DNA of 25,516 nt from JARROD01 sp037384225 (GCA_037384225.1 JARROD010000025.1:1-25516); one strand, 5' to 3'; positions 6,748 through 14,859 are shown, numbered from the stretch's first letter. Program-made: numbers and translations. Notes: generated by a model from the sequence alone, not told the origin.

Positions 6748-8095
6748 CTGCGCTCACCTGTTCGAGTAGACTGAGCGTAGTGCCGTAATCGCTGGGCTCG
6801 TGCATACGTTGTTGCAGAAAGCGGTTGATATCGGGATTTTTGGCGACCGCGGTGTCCACTAGTGGATCGTTGCCCTGTTGGTATTCTCCGAGGCGGATCA
6901 GCATTTCCACTTCCTTGTATGAGGCCATCAAAGTACGCAGCTTGCCGGCACAGGCCATGTGCTCCGGCGGCGTCACATTGGGCATAGTGCGACTGATACT
7001 GCTGAGCACATCTACGGCGGGGTAGTGATTTTTTTCCGCCAGTTTTCGCGACAGAACTATGTGGCCGTCCAACAGTGAGCGAACTTCGTCGGCCACCGGG
7101 TCGTTCATGGAATCCTGTTCGATCAGCACCGTGTAAAGCGCGGTGATACTGCCCTGCTCGGTTTTGCCCGCCCGCTCGACCAAGCGTGGCAGCAGGCTGT
7201 AGACCGACGGGGGAAATCCTCCCCGGCCCGGCGGTTCGCCGGCGGCGAGACCAATTTCGCGCTGGGCGCGGGCAAAGCGGGTCAGTGAGTCGATCAGTAG
7301 CAGCACGCTTTTACCCTTGGCGCGAAAACCCTCAGCCATCGCCGTGGCGGTAAAAGCAGCGCGGGCGCGTTCCATGCTGGTGCGGTCGGAGGTGGAACAC
7401 ACGAGAACGGATTTCGCCCGCAGTTGTGCATCCAACTCGTGGTCGAGAAATTCCCGAAGTTCGCGTCCCCGCTCGCCGATCAGACCAAAAACAATCACAT
7501 CACAGGGTGTGTTGCGGGCGATTTCAGCCAACAGTGTCGTTTTGCCGCAGCCGGCGCCGGCGAATATGCCCATGCGCTGGCCTTCGCCCAGGGTCAACAT
7601 CGCGTCGATCACCCGCAGACCGGTCGGCAGAGGGCTGTCGATGCGGGGTCGCTCGGTGGGGGCTACCGCGTCGCAGATCACCGGCGTGGCGTTTGCCGCT
7701 GAAGTCGTGGAGGAAAATGCGCTCACCTCGCTGTTGAGTGCTCGGCCAAAACCGTCCAATACCGCGCCCATTAGCCGATCAGATATCTGTATGTGGTGAG
7801 AGAGATTAAAGGGGGTGACCCGCGCGCCCACTTCAACGCCCTGCAGATTACCGAGTGACGACAGAAGTGTGGTATCGGCATTAAACCCGATGATTTCCGC
7901 CAGTACATCTTCCCCGTTTGCCGATTCTATGCTGCACAGATCACCGATTTTGGAAAATGGCAGAATACTTTCGAGCGCGATACCATTGACTTTTATTACT
8001 CGCCCAAAAACCTGAACCGGTTGGTACGATACTAGATCGTTCAACCGTTCACTACTCCATTGATGCAGGCGCTCCAGCGACGATTCCATTACCAT
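6734..8095 (-). CDS. hrcN: SctN/HrcN T3SS ATPase
   Basis: This is the hexameric ATPase beneath the export gate that strips chaperones and unfolds substrates. It has 453 aa, the normal family length. Seen: N-terminal beta-barrel region, Walker A GAGCGKT (180-186), the family stretch IVFGLIGERGRELREF (201-216), Walker B VLLLIDS (264-270) followed by LTRFARAQREIGLAAGEPP, the F/V-type T3SS signature. It starts with ATG at 8095, overlapping the sctD stop, with GAGG just upstream; an ATG at 8089 is the alternative. The distal end overlaps the probable original start of hrpO. Confidence 0.98.
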   Translation of the reverse strand: MVMESSLERLHQWSSERLNDLVSYQPVQVFGRVIKVNGIALESILPFSKIGDLCSIESANGEDVLAEIIGFNADTTLLSSLGNLQGVEVGARVTPFNLSHHIQISDRLMGAVLDGFGRALNSEVSAFSSTTSAANATPVICDAVAPTERPRIDSPLPTGLRVIDAMLTLGEGQRMGIFAGAGCGKTTLLAEIARNTPCDVIVFGLIGERGRELREFLDHELDAQLRAKSVLVCSTSDRTSMERARAAFTATAMAEGFRAKGKSVLLLIDSLTRFARAQREIGLAAGEPPGRGGFPPSVYSLLPRLVERAGKTEQGSITALYTVLIEQDSMNDPVADEVRSLLDGHIVLSRKLAEKNHYPAVDVLSSISRTMPNVTPPEHMACAGKLRTLMASYKEVEMLIRLGEYQQGNDPLVDTAVAKNPDINRFLQQRMHEPSDYGTTLSLLEQVSAGVPE

Positions 8096-8967
8096 TTTAC
8101 CTCGAATTTTTGTGTGCCATCGAAGGTGATCTGATTTTTTTCAATAGCCACCAGGCGAATCCCATCAAACTCATCGCCGACAAACAGACGGCGTCCATCG
8201 TCAGTGACGACATGGGCCAAGCGACCGGAAATAATCTGAACAATTTTGAACGGCAACTTGTTTACTTCTTCTGAAACCCGATTTTCGATAGGTATCTGTA
8301 CATCGAAATTGTTATGCAGGCGGTTGAGCATGCGTTTTACCATCGAAAGCTTTGCTCTTGAGATTTCTCCGCTCAAATAAACCTGCTCAAGGCCTTCCCG
8401 CACACTGATCTGTGTATCCAGTTCGCGTTCTCTCAACATATCCACTAAGGTTAGTTTTAACTCGATTGGGTTATTTAGCATTATTTTTGTTTTCTTTTGC
8501 AATTTTATATTTTCAACCTTCGCCGGTGCTGCTTTGGGTTCGGGTTCCAGCGAAGCCAGTGCGCCGGTTGTGGCCAGTGCGGCGGCGAAGGACACTCCCC
8601 AGAAGGAGGCTGACAGTTTGCGTTTGTTTTGCGGTGCTCTACTGGCAGTGAGAGCCACAGGATTTTCGGGCCAGGGTGCGGAAGTCTCTTCCAGAGTGAG
8701 CCAAGTTCCGTTGAGAGCAAAAGACTCGCCTGCCTGAATGTTTTCAATGGCTGGAACCTGGTGTCCTTCGTTATTGATAACCGTGCCGCGTTTACTGCGC
8801 AGGCAAAACTTATTACCTTTCAGCAGTAACTGGCAGTGCATTGGTTTTACACCCGGATCCATTAGCGTAAGATCTGACCCCTTGTCCGCACCGATCAGCC
8901 ACTGGTTTCCTATCAAGGGTAGAGCTGCTCCACGGTGCAGACCGGTTAGAACGCGTAGTTCGTACAT
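8089..8967 (-). CDS. hrpQ: SctD/HrpQ inner-membrane ring protein with FHA domain
   Basis: This is the outer of the two inner-membrane ring proteins, around SctJ. It has 292 aa from ATG 8967, preceded by AGGTGA with 5-nt spacing; the GTG at 8976 is less likely. The N-terminal ~95 residues read as an FHA-like fold (WLIGADKGSDLTLMD, then HCQLLLKGNKFCLRS). A single membrane segment follows (about 121-140), then a periplasmic part of about 150 residues with small ring-building repeats. This is the order seen in SctD/HrpQ. The periplasmic part is shorter than in animal-pathogen SctD. A hrp box 43 nt upstream gives it its own possible promoter. Confidence 0.88.
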   Translation of the reverse strand: MYELRVLTGLHRGAALPLIGNQWLIGADKGSDLTLMDPGVKPMHCQLLLKGNKFCLRSKRGTVINNEGHQVPAIENIQAGESFALNGTWLTLEETSAPWPENPVALTASRAPQNKRKLSASFWGVSFAAALATTGALASLEPEPKAAPAKVENIKLQKKTKIMLNNPIELKLTLVDMLRERELDTQISVREGLEQVYLSGEISRAKLSMVKRMLNRLHNNFDVQIPIENRVSEEVNKLPFKIVQIISGRLAHVVTDDGRRLFVGDEFDGIRLVAIEKNQITFDGTQKFEVKW

Positions 8968-9010
8968 GATGCTCACCTATGTTTGTTTGGGCTCTGAATT
9001 TGTTATTTAA

Positions 9011-9038
9011 TATGTGGCAGTGAAGCCGCTCTGGTTCC
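9011..9038 (-). promoter_or_regulatory. Hrp box inside the operon, before hrpQ/sctD
   Basis: Read on the minus strand: GGAACC (9038-9033), 15 bases, CCACATA (9017-9011). This is a perfect match to the HrpL consensus GGAACC-N15/16-CCACNNA and has the same core as the hrpJ box. It lies in the 108-bp gap between hrcV and sctD, 43 nt before the sctD start, so sctD through hrcU may also be transcribed from here. Confidence 0.85.
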
Positions 9039-9075
9039 TGCCCGGTTGTCCACCCCATCGGGTTGATAGTCCGTT

Positions 9076-11157
9076 CTAACTCTCCAGCGAAATACGTCCG
9101 ACAACGTTCAGCTGTGAAGTGCTTTGCAACTCGGAAAAAGAAAGCACTGGAACATGGTCAAATTCGTCGCGTATAAACCCGCGCAGAATGCGGCGCAGAT
9201 CCTGGGCTACGAGCAGGATTTGACGGTTGGACGACAGGCCTATGAAGGCATCCCGCAATTTCTCGAACAGCGATTGATGCATGTGTTGATCGAGAGCGAA
9301 AAAGGCATCGGTCTGGGTCTGTCTGAGCGAGTCTCTCAACAGCTCTTCGGTTTCCGGCGTCAGCAGCCAGACATTGAGTCCCGTGTCGTCTTTGAACTGA
9401 TGATAAATTTGGTCCTTGAGCGCAATGCGCACAAAATCTGTAAGCGCACCCACATCCCGTTCATATTGGCCGTGTTCGATCAAGGCTTCCACAATCGGGC
9501 GTATAGTGCGCAGTGATATACGCTCCGAAGCCAGCCGCTGCAATACCGAAGAAAACAGGGTGGTGGGGATCACCCGTTGCAGTTCCTGAGCAAGTTCGGG
9601 TAGCTCCGATTCCAGCCAACCCAGGATAGTCTTGGTTTCCTGCAGTCCCAGAAACTGCGGCCCGGCGCTGAAAAGCGTTCGCTCAATATTGATCAGAATC
9701 AGTTCTCTGGCGGTGGCTTTATGCAGCGTTTCATCTTTTAGCACCGGGTGGTTTGCGGCAAACCAGATCCAGTGATCCTCACGGCGCTGTTCTGAGCCCG
9801 GGGTTCCCTGGGCGGCGATATTCTCCGCCAGCCCATTTTTTTCCACCGCCACCAGGTCAGAGTTGAAGGTCGCTATTAGCATCGGTACTTCGTATATACA
9901 GAAGCGGAATTCGTCCTCGCTCAGAGACTCAACGAATTCGAGGTTAAACGATGGCAGTGTAAGGCCGTACTGAGCTACCAGCCGGTTGCGGCAGCGGCGG
10001 ATGTCTTTCACCAGTTCAGTCGCCTCCACCTGATTTTTGCACTGCGGGTTGAACTGCAGCACAAAAGGTTTGCTGGGATTAAATTGCCTTATATCCTCCT
10101 CGCCGTTTTCTTCCGGTGACATTTGATTGTTTTTTTGGTTATCGAGTCCTGCCTCTTCAAGGGTCCGAGCCTTGATCATCTGGAAAATTCCACTGACCAG
10201 AGTGATAACGGAAATGATGATAAATATTGTCGTCGGCATACCGGGTAATAGACCGTAGGCGAACATACCGATCGAGGCGATAATCCAGGCCCGCGGCTGG
10301 CTGGTAATCTGCTCTGCCATTTCTTTGCCGATATTGGCAGTGCCCGTATCATCATTCGATGACACGCGGGTAATAATCATACCCGCTGTGATGGAGATCA
10401 GCAGTGCCGGAATTTGCGCAATCAATCCGTCACCGACAGTGAGAACTGCGTACAGTTCTATGGATTCACCGGCACTCATGTCGTGCTGCAGCGTACCCAC
10501 TGAAAAGCCGCCGATAAGGTTAATGGCAACGATAACCAAACCGGCAATGGCATCGCCCTTGACAAATTTCATGGCCCCGTCCATGGCTCCGAACAACTGG
10601 CTTTCCTTGGTCAATTGTTCGCGTCGAAAGCGGGCCATATTGGCGTCGATCAAACCGGCGCGCAGATCGCTGTCAATGGACATCTGCTTGCCCGGCATGG
10701 CGTCGAGAGTAAAGCGGGCGGCGACTTCCGCAACCCGCTCCGAGCCTTTGGTGATAACCAGAAAGTTGACTACTGTGAGAATGAGAAATACCACCAGCCC
10801 CACGGCCAGGTTGCCGCCGACGGTAAAATTACCGAAGGCCTCGACAATGTTTCCCGCATCCTGATTTAGCAGAATCAAGCGAGTGGTGGATATCGACAGC
10901 GCCAGGCGGAACAGGGTTGTGAGGAGTAATACCGCAGGAAACGAGGAAAACGCCAGGGGTCCCGGCAGGTACATGGACAGTACGATAAAGAGTGAAGAAA
11001 TGCATATATTGATGGCGATCAACACATCTACCACATCCGTGGGCAGTGGCATGACCATCATAAAGACGATCGCCAGCACGAATATGGCGCCGACAATTTC
11101 CGACCTCTTCATGGCTAATATCGCGATGCGATTCAATATATCAAATACGTGATTCAT
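9076..11157 (-). CDS. hrcV: SctV/HrcV export-gate protein
   Basis: This is the largest export-apparatus protein (FHIPEP family). Its membrane half channels protons, and its cytosolic nonameric ring docks chaperone-substrate complexes. The length of 693 aa matches the family. Seen: about eight membrane segments up to residue ~325, with the conserved loops PAVLLLTTLFRLALSISTTR, FTLDAMPGKQMSIDSDLRAG and VGDGLIAQIPALLIS, then an acidic linker (KNNQMSPEENGEEDI) and the C-terminal ring domain. ATG at 11157 is unambiguous. It follows hrpJ after 37 nt. The operon order hrpJ-hrcV matches Hrp1 systems. Confidence 0.98.
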   Translation of the reverse strand: MNHVFDILNRIAILAMKRSEIVGAIFVLAIVFMMVMPLPTDVVDVLIAINICISSLFIVLSMYLPGPLAFSSFPAVLLLTTLFRLALSISTTRLILLNQDAGNIVEAFGNFTVGGNLAVGLVVFLILTVVNFLVITKGSERVAEVAARFTLDAMPGKQMSIDSDLRAGLIDANMARFRREQLTKESQLFGAMDGAMKFVKGDAIAGLVIVAINLIGGFSVGTLQHDMSAGESIELYAVLTVGDGLIAQIPALLISITAGMIITRVSSNDDTGTANIGKEMAEQITSQPRAWIIASIGMFAYGLLPGMPTTIFIIISVITLVSGIFQMIKARTLEEAGLDNQKNNQMSPEENGEEDIRQFNPSKPFVLQFNPQCKNQVEATELVKDIRRCRNRLVAQYGLTLPSFNLEFVESLSEDEFRFCIYEVPMLIATFNSDLVAVEKNGLAENIAAQGTPGSEQRREDHWIWFAANHPVLKDETLHKATARELILINIERTLFSAGPQFLGLQETKTILGWLESELPELAQELQRVIPTTLFSSVLQRLASERISLRTIRPIVEALIEHGQYERDVGALTDFVRIALKDQIYHQFKDDTGLNVWLLTPETEELLRDSLRQTQTDAFFALDQHMHQSLFEKLRDAFIGLSSNRQILLVAQDLRRILRGFIRDEFDHVPVLSFSELQSTSQLNVVGRISLES

Positions 11158-11194
11158 AGCGATGATTTCCCCATTGATAAAGAAAAGTTTTATA

Positions 11195-12295
11195 TCAGGG
11201 CCCGGCGGTATTGGGTATTTTTCCTTCCCGCTGGGTCTGAATATCCATTTGTCTGCGTATCAGCTTGATGCTGCTGGAGCGACTTTTGGGATCCTTCCAG
11301 ATTGGCAGCGGGAGCGCTTCCACCATGGGTAAAAGACCGTTGAGAAAGGTCAACTGATGAGAGAGGTCGCTGCCCGCGGATTTTTCCACTAACTGATTCA
11401 GGTCCCGGGAGTAAAGATTGCTTTGACTAAAGTTGATGAGCTGGCGAGTCAAATTGAGAGGGGTGAAATTGACCGGAAACTTCCTGGAGGTCAGTCGTTG
11501 GCAAAACTGTTGACTCGCATTAATGATAGAACCCAGCTTTTGGCAGGCGTTGAGATCTGCGAGCAGGGTGTGGAGCTGCCCGGAAGGTCGCGAAGGTGAT
11601 GCCGAGGCGATGTCGTCGGAAAGTGCCCGCTGCAGGGTGCGGAAACCGCGATAAAAGTGGTCTTCATTTGACTTACTGAGCAATTGATCAAAAATATTTG
11701 CCAGGGAGTTTTTACCTAAAATACTGTTGTAATACAGGTTGCGGATTTGCCCGCGGACTTCCGGCAGGCGGCTGAATTCGGCGATCGCGCTGGCGGTGTT
11801 GACGCCGGCGCGGACTTCAGCCCCGTGCTTTGTGTGGAGATCCTTTTGGCACTCCTGCAGGCGCTTCAGGCTATCCTGATCGCCGTTGTCGGAGCAGTGC
11901 TGCATGGACTGTTGCAGAATCAGGTCTGCACGTGCCGCATCCCCTCCCGCCAGTTCAAGCATATCTCCGGCCTTCATCCCCTGGCGCTGTCTTTCGAGGG
12001 TTTTTTTGACCAGGTTGTTAAGACTTGAGCCGTTGCTTTCTTCCAGTAGTGCGTAGATCTGCTGTATTTTTTCAGCCTTCAACAAGCTGCGTGGCGTGAT
12101 TTTGCGATCGTTCAGTGATTTGCTGTGCTTTTCAATACTTTCACTGAACTTCATGGCGATTTCTTCCATTGAACTGGTCAGCGGGGGAGCGGGTTTAGCC
12201 GTCTTTTGAGTACCGCCTAAGGTCGATGCACCAACTTCAGCGGGTACCTTGGTAGAGCCGGTATTGAGGTTATTCGACATAGGATTGATCGGCAT
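11195..12295 (-). CDS. hrpJ: SctW/HrpJ gatekeeper protein
   Basis: The gatekeeper controls the order in which translocators and effectors leave and is itself usually secreted. The 366-aa protein begins with a polar, T/N/P-rich stretch of about 40 residues, as expected for a secretion signal, then is largely helical (EKIQQIYALLEESN, LSNLANIFDQLL-like segments, ending in basic LIRRQMDIQTQREGK). Length and position as first gene before hrcV fit HrpJ/YopN-MxiC. The ATG at 12295 has GGGAG 7 nt upstream; an in-frame ATG 5 codons later is possible. It is driven by the hrp box at 12323-12350. Family assignment rests on position and architecture. Confidence 0.85.
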   Translation of the reverse strand: MPINPMSNNLNTGSTKVPAEVGASTLGGTQKTAKPAPPLTSSMEEIAMKFSESIEKHSKSLNDRKITPRSLLKAEKIQQIYALLEESNGSSLNNLVKKTLERQRQGMKAGDMLELAGGDAARADLILQQSMQHCSDNGDQDSLKRLQECQKDLHTKHGAEVRAGVNTASAIAEFSRLPEVRGQIRNLYYNSILGKNSLANIFDQLLSKSNEDHFYRGFRTLQRALSDDIASASPSRPSGQLHTLLADLNACQKLGSIINASQQFCQRLTSRKFPVNFTPLNLTRQLINFSQSNLYSRDLNQLVEKSAGSDLSHQLTFLNGLLPMVEALPLPIWKDPKSRSSSIKLIRRQMDIQTQREGKIPNTAGP

Positions 12296-12753
12296 AATTT
12301 AACTCCCAAACTTTATTGTCATTATGTGGTTTTTAATTGTTATTGGTTCCCGGTCCCTTTCTACGCCGGTGAGTGTGAAAAAATATACAAAGAGCTTTGC
12401 TTAGGCCGTGCAACTTTTTTCATCGTGATAGGAGCGATTGATTTTTTATTGGATTTTTCGCTGATATCCAACCCTCATTGAACGTGTGTCCGTTTTGTCT
12501 CTGTAATTACCCCGGTTACCGTGGTCCTATTAAAATGTTTATCCGGTTTCTACTGTTGATTTAACCATTTCCATCTTGTCTCGATGTGCGTCCTGCTTGT
12601 CGATAAAGAGGTAACGTGATCGGTTGGTTTCCGTAATAATGGTGGTGTTCCCCCTGGTGTATGGGTTTTGCACGGCTCGTGCAGCTTCTTATTGCATAGT
12701 TGGATTAATGTCGACAAGTGAACGCGTTTAAAACCTAATGAGAGGATAGAAAG
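12296..12753. promoter_or_regulatory. Divergent hrpJ / hrpL regulatory region
   Basis: This 458-bp gap carries no credible gene. On the hrpJ side it holds a perfect hrp box. On the hrpL side a sigma54 promoter is expected, but the only GG-N10-GC pair near the gene (GG 12663-12664, GC 12675-12676) matches TGGCAC-N5-TTGCA poorly. The Shine-Dalgarno sequence for hrpL, GAGAGGA, ends 7 nt before its ATG. Confidence 0.5.
12323..12350 (-). promoter_or_regulatory. Hrp box (HrpL promoter) of the hrpJ-hrcU operon
   Basis: Read on the minus strand: GGAACC (12350-12345), 15-base spacer, CCACATA (12329-12323). This is a perfect match to the HrpL promoter consensus, 27 nt before the hrpJ ATG. The spacing equals that of the three other boxes found in this window. 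Confidence 0.9.
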
Positions 12754-13305
12754 ATGTATCAAGTAGAAAACCTTTACATGAACCCCGTGCAAGACAACGA
12801 TAAAGTTACCGATATTGATTTTGAGAAACTGTTTAAAGCGAACTATAAAAATCTTAGCTGCTTTATAGGAGAGCGTGTTACCCATAAAGAAGACGCGGAA
12901 GATATTCTGCAGTCGACCTTCTTCGAGGCTATGCGTAATCACGGAAACTTAAGAGGTAATTCGAAACCTGAAACCTGGCTGTTTGGGATAGCAGTGAATC
13001 TGATAAGAAATTATTTCAAATGCCAATACAATTTGCCCAGAATGGAGGGGTTGAGTGAAGTGGATCACAGTTACTGTGATGCAAACAACGACCCCAATTG
13101 TATCGTTGAGAGACAGGGTGAGTTGGAAAATATTTTAAGTGCGATAGACGAGTTGCCTGGATACGCAAAAGATATTTTCGATCTGGTGGTGGATCTGGAT
13201 TGCAGTTATCAAGCTGCGGCCGACCATCTGAATATACCCATCGGTACTGTACGCTCGCGATTGTTTCGAGCCAGGAAAATATTGAAAAAAAGTGTCGCAT
13301 TCTAA
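12754..13305 (+). CDS. hrpL: HrpL, ECF sigma factor of the T3SS regulon
   Basis: This is an alternative sigma factor that directs RNA polymerase to hrp boxes. The 183-aa protein has sigma region 2 (about 25-90: NLSCFIGERVTHKEDAEDIL, then PETWLFGIAVNLIRNYFK) and sigma region 4 (about 125-183: ELPGYAKDIFDLVV, then the helix-turn-helix NIPIGTVRSRLFRARKILKK). It has no anti-sigma partner nearby, as usual for HrpL. The ATG at 12754 follows GAGAGGA at good spacing. Four hrp boxes in the window give it clear targets. It is transcribed away from hrpJ and towards the pilus operon. In the family hrpL itself is switched on by HrpS with sigma54. Confidence 0.93.
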   Translation: MYQVENLYMNPVQDNDKVTDIDFEKLFKANYKNLSCFIGERVTHKEDAEDILQSTFFEAMRNHGNLRGNSKPETWLFGIAVNLIRNYFKCQYNLPRMEGLSEVDHSYCDANNDPNCIVERQGELENILSAIDELPGYAKDIFDLVVDLDCSYQAAADHLNIPIGTVRSRLFRARKILKKSVAF

Positions 13306-13365
13306 TTTCTTGTGTTTTTAATAACAGTCGGAGTTTTTTTAAAACGTTTTTGAAAAATTACTGGA

Positions 13366-13388
13366 AAAGAAGTTGAAATAACTTCTTT
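13366..13388 (+). terminator. Possible terminator after hrpL
   Basis: AAAGAAGTT (13366-13374) and AACTTCTTT (13380-13388) form a perfect 9-bp stem with a 5-base loop, 61 nt after the hrpL stop. The stem is AT-rich and the trailing T-run is short, so termination strength is doubtful. Confidence 0.4.
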
Positions 13389-13452
13389 ATACATTGAACG
13401 CAAACGTAGTCGAAAAACTTTCTAGGCGATTTGACGATTTTCTAGAGTTGCT

Positions 13453-13697
13453 ATGAATATTAAGCGCAAACTGAGAGATATCGATTATTTGCCAAAGGGC
13501 TTGCGGGAATAAACCGAGAACGATTTGACTGATATGTTGGATATTTTCAATGAAACGGCGTTAAGGAACGGGCAGATGTTTTGTTGTATGGTCGTGATAT
13601 TGCACACATTCCGAGTGCTAAAGACGAAAAAATGTTGTTTCAGTCGGAACTTGCATTCGTTGCTGACCACTTACCACTTGAACCTCAAAATGTTTGA
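13453..13697 (+). pseudogene. Decayed small gene of unknown function upstream of hrpA
   Basis: A protein-like reading runs through this gap but is broken twice. From ATG 13453 it reads MNIKRKLRDIDYLPKGLRE, then a TAA (13510-13512), then TENDLTDMLDIFNE in the same frame. At the AAA run near 13553-13555 the sense passes to another frame, with NGVKERADVLLYGRDIAHIP and later FQSELAFVADHLPLEPQNV, ending at TGA 13695-13697. One added A at the AAA run and one changed base in the TAA would restore about 80 aa. I do not recognise the family. The hrp box for hrpA lies within its last third, so the promoter could outlive the gene. Both parts look like coding sequence by composition only. Confidence 0.4.
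13646..13673 (+). promoter_or_regulatory. Hrp box (HrpL promoter) of the hrpA pilus operon
   Basis: GGAACT (13646-13651), 15-base spacer, CCACTTA (13667-13673). It fits the HrpL consensus GGAAC(C/T)-N15/16-CCACNNA and lies 71 nt before the hrpA ATG. Confidence 0.88.
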
Positions 13698-13744
13698 GTT
13701 CGAAAATTCACTAATTAACTTAATGATAAGGTAGGAGAACTATT

Positions 13745-13960
13745 ATGGCAGCAGGTATGGGTGGTTTGAGTTTAGGTGCATCGATGGCGGCGCAGCAAAT
13801 GATGGATAAAACTACTGCGGCAACAACGATGATGAATGCTACATTTCAGTGTCAAAAGATGATGACCGACACTATAAATTCAATGGCAAATGCTGCCGCG
13901 GACAGTGGAAGTAAAGCATTGAATGCGTCGACACAGACAGGTAAATCAATTCAATATTAA
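13745..13960 (+). CDS. hrpA: HrpA-like pilus/needle subunit
   Basis: This 71-aa protein is the first gene of the HrpL-driven operon, the place of the pilin gene hrpA in Hrp1 clusters. It is Ala/Met/Thr/Ser-rich, with ten methionines and a single cysteine (36), and is predicted helical in its middle and C-terminal parts (TTMMNATFQCQKMMTDTINS). These features match short Hrp pilins, which evolve too fast for sequence similarity to help. It is shorter than the P. syringae pilin (about 110 aa) and close to the Erwinia one (about 66 aa). AGGAG sits 8 nt before the ATG, a strong site fitting a protein made in quantity. A needle protein is the main alternative name for the same role. Confidence 0.75.
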   Translation: MAAGMGGLSLGASMAAQQMMDKTTAATTMMNATFQCQKMMTDTINSMANAAADSGSKALNASTQTGKSIQY

Positions 13961-14025
13961 TCCGCAGTTTGAGTTTGTGGGCTAAATATTTGATTCTATC
14001 GGTCTATTAGATTAGGAAATAGAGT

Positions 14026-14754
14026 ATGAATATTAATCAGTTTTCAGCGACAACTACATCGATGATCGCTAGTTTGGGCGGGGCTACTCAGTTTGGTGGA
14101 GCGGGGCTGTATGGCGCAGCGGGTCAAATTGGGCAGCTTGGTTCTCTGGGGCAATCAGGTATGATTGGCGGCAATATGGGTAGCGCTAATGCCGGACTTG
14201 GCCAAACCGGGCAAAACCAAGGCGCGGGCAACTCGGAGTTGGTGGATTCAATGGTCGACAGAATTATGGGAGATATGTTCGACGGCAATAAATTCAAATC
14301 TGAATCCGGAGACGGTAGTAAAAGCAAAGGCAATCAACTTTCGGACGATAACCTGGCCCAGAAAGTCGCCGAGTTTATGGATAAAAATCCTGAGAAGTAC
14401 GGAACTCCCCACGATTCAACTGGCCGTGTGCGTAACTGGAATCAGGAACTTGCCGAAGATAACATCATGAGCGACGATGAGAAAGCAACCTTTAAACAGG
14501 CGCTGACGGACTACTTGAAGAGTAAGCTTGGCGGCGGCAATGGAATTGGTGGGGCCGGCCAAGACGGCAACCTCCTGAATAAGGTCGGCAATGACGCCAT
14601 GAATAATTCGATTGACGGAGACAAAAACGGCGGTGGCCAAATGATGGATATACTCAAGCAGCTATTGCAAATTGTGGCTCAGATGATGGATGGAAATTCC
14701 GGTGCCTTTGGCTCACCGAGTCAATCACCTCAGGGTTTGGGGCAGCGGGTTTAG
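14026..14754 (+). CDS. Harpin (HrpN/HrpZ-like secreted protein)
   Basis: A 242-aa, glycine-rich protein without any cysteine: the harpin profile (acidic, heat-stable, secreted through the Hrp pilus, membrane-active). The N-terminal ~70 residues are Gly/Gln/Ala/Ser repeats. A middle module (about 108-165) has DNLAQKVAEFMDKNPEKYG, then NWNQELAEDNIMSDDEK and F..AL. As I recall Erwinia HrpN, it has a matching order (a FMDQYPEVFGKP block, then a W..AL..DD..M(T/S)P block). A Gly/Asn-rich part and an amphipathic helix MMDILKQLLQIVAQMM close the protein. It is second in the pilus operon, where hrpZ or hrpN stands. In plant pathogens harpins provoke defence; whether this bacterium has a plant or algal host is unknown. 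Confidence 0.82.
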   Translation: MNINQFSATTTSMIASLGGATQFGGAGLYGAAGQIGQLGSLGQSGMIGGNMGSANAGLGQTGQNQGAGNSELVDSMVDRIMGDMFDGNKFKSESGDGSKSKGNQLSDDNLAQKVAEFMDKNPEKYGTPHDSTGRVRNWNQELAEDNIMSDDEKATFKQALTDYLKSKLGGGNGIGGAGQDGNLLNKVGNDAMNNSIDGDKNGGGQMMDILKQLLQIVAQMMDGNSGAFGSPSQSPQGLGQRV

Positions 14755-14803
14755 GGCAGTCTTCATTTTCATCCATGTGATGACGGGCTTTGGCCTTGAT
14801 ATC

Positions 14804-14831
14804 GGGGGGTTCGCAACTATTGCGACCCCTG
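14804..14831 (+). other. Intercistronic hairpin after the harpin gene
   Basis: GGGGTTCGCAA (14806-14816) pairs with TTGCGACCCC (14820-14829) with one bulged T and a 3-base loop. No T-run follows. In this position it may protect or attenuate the transcript so that hrpA and harpin are made in excess over the genes downstream. Confidence 0.5.
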
Positions 14832-14859
14832 AGTTCAAACCTTTGAAAGGAGATATAAA

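Noticed and set aside
7317..7799. Long plus-strand frame opposite hrcN
   Set aside because: Antisense shadow of a GC-rich conserved ATPase gene; low-complexity Arg/Ser/Ala protein.
12662..12677. GG-N10-GC spaced pair as the sigma54 promoter of hrpL
   Set aside because: Spacing is right, but the -12 side reads CGGCT instead of TTGCA/T and the -24 side lacks CAC. Too weak to annotate.
12550..12942. Minus-strand frame opposite the start of hrpL
   Set aside because: Covers the hrpL promoter and sigma region 2 coding sequence; no ribosome-binding site or recognisable domain.
13525..13734. Plus-strand 69-codon frame as an intact gene before hrpA
   Set aside because: Its second half loses protein-like composition, while another frame gains it; better explained as a broken gene. 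It also runs over the hrpA hrp box to within 11 nt of the hrpA start.
14401..14425. GGAACT within the harpin gene as a hrp box
   Set aside because: No CCACNNA at 15 or 16 bases; it is plain coding sequence.
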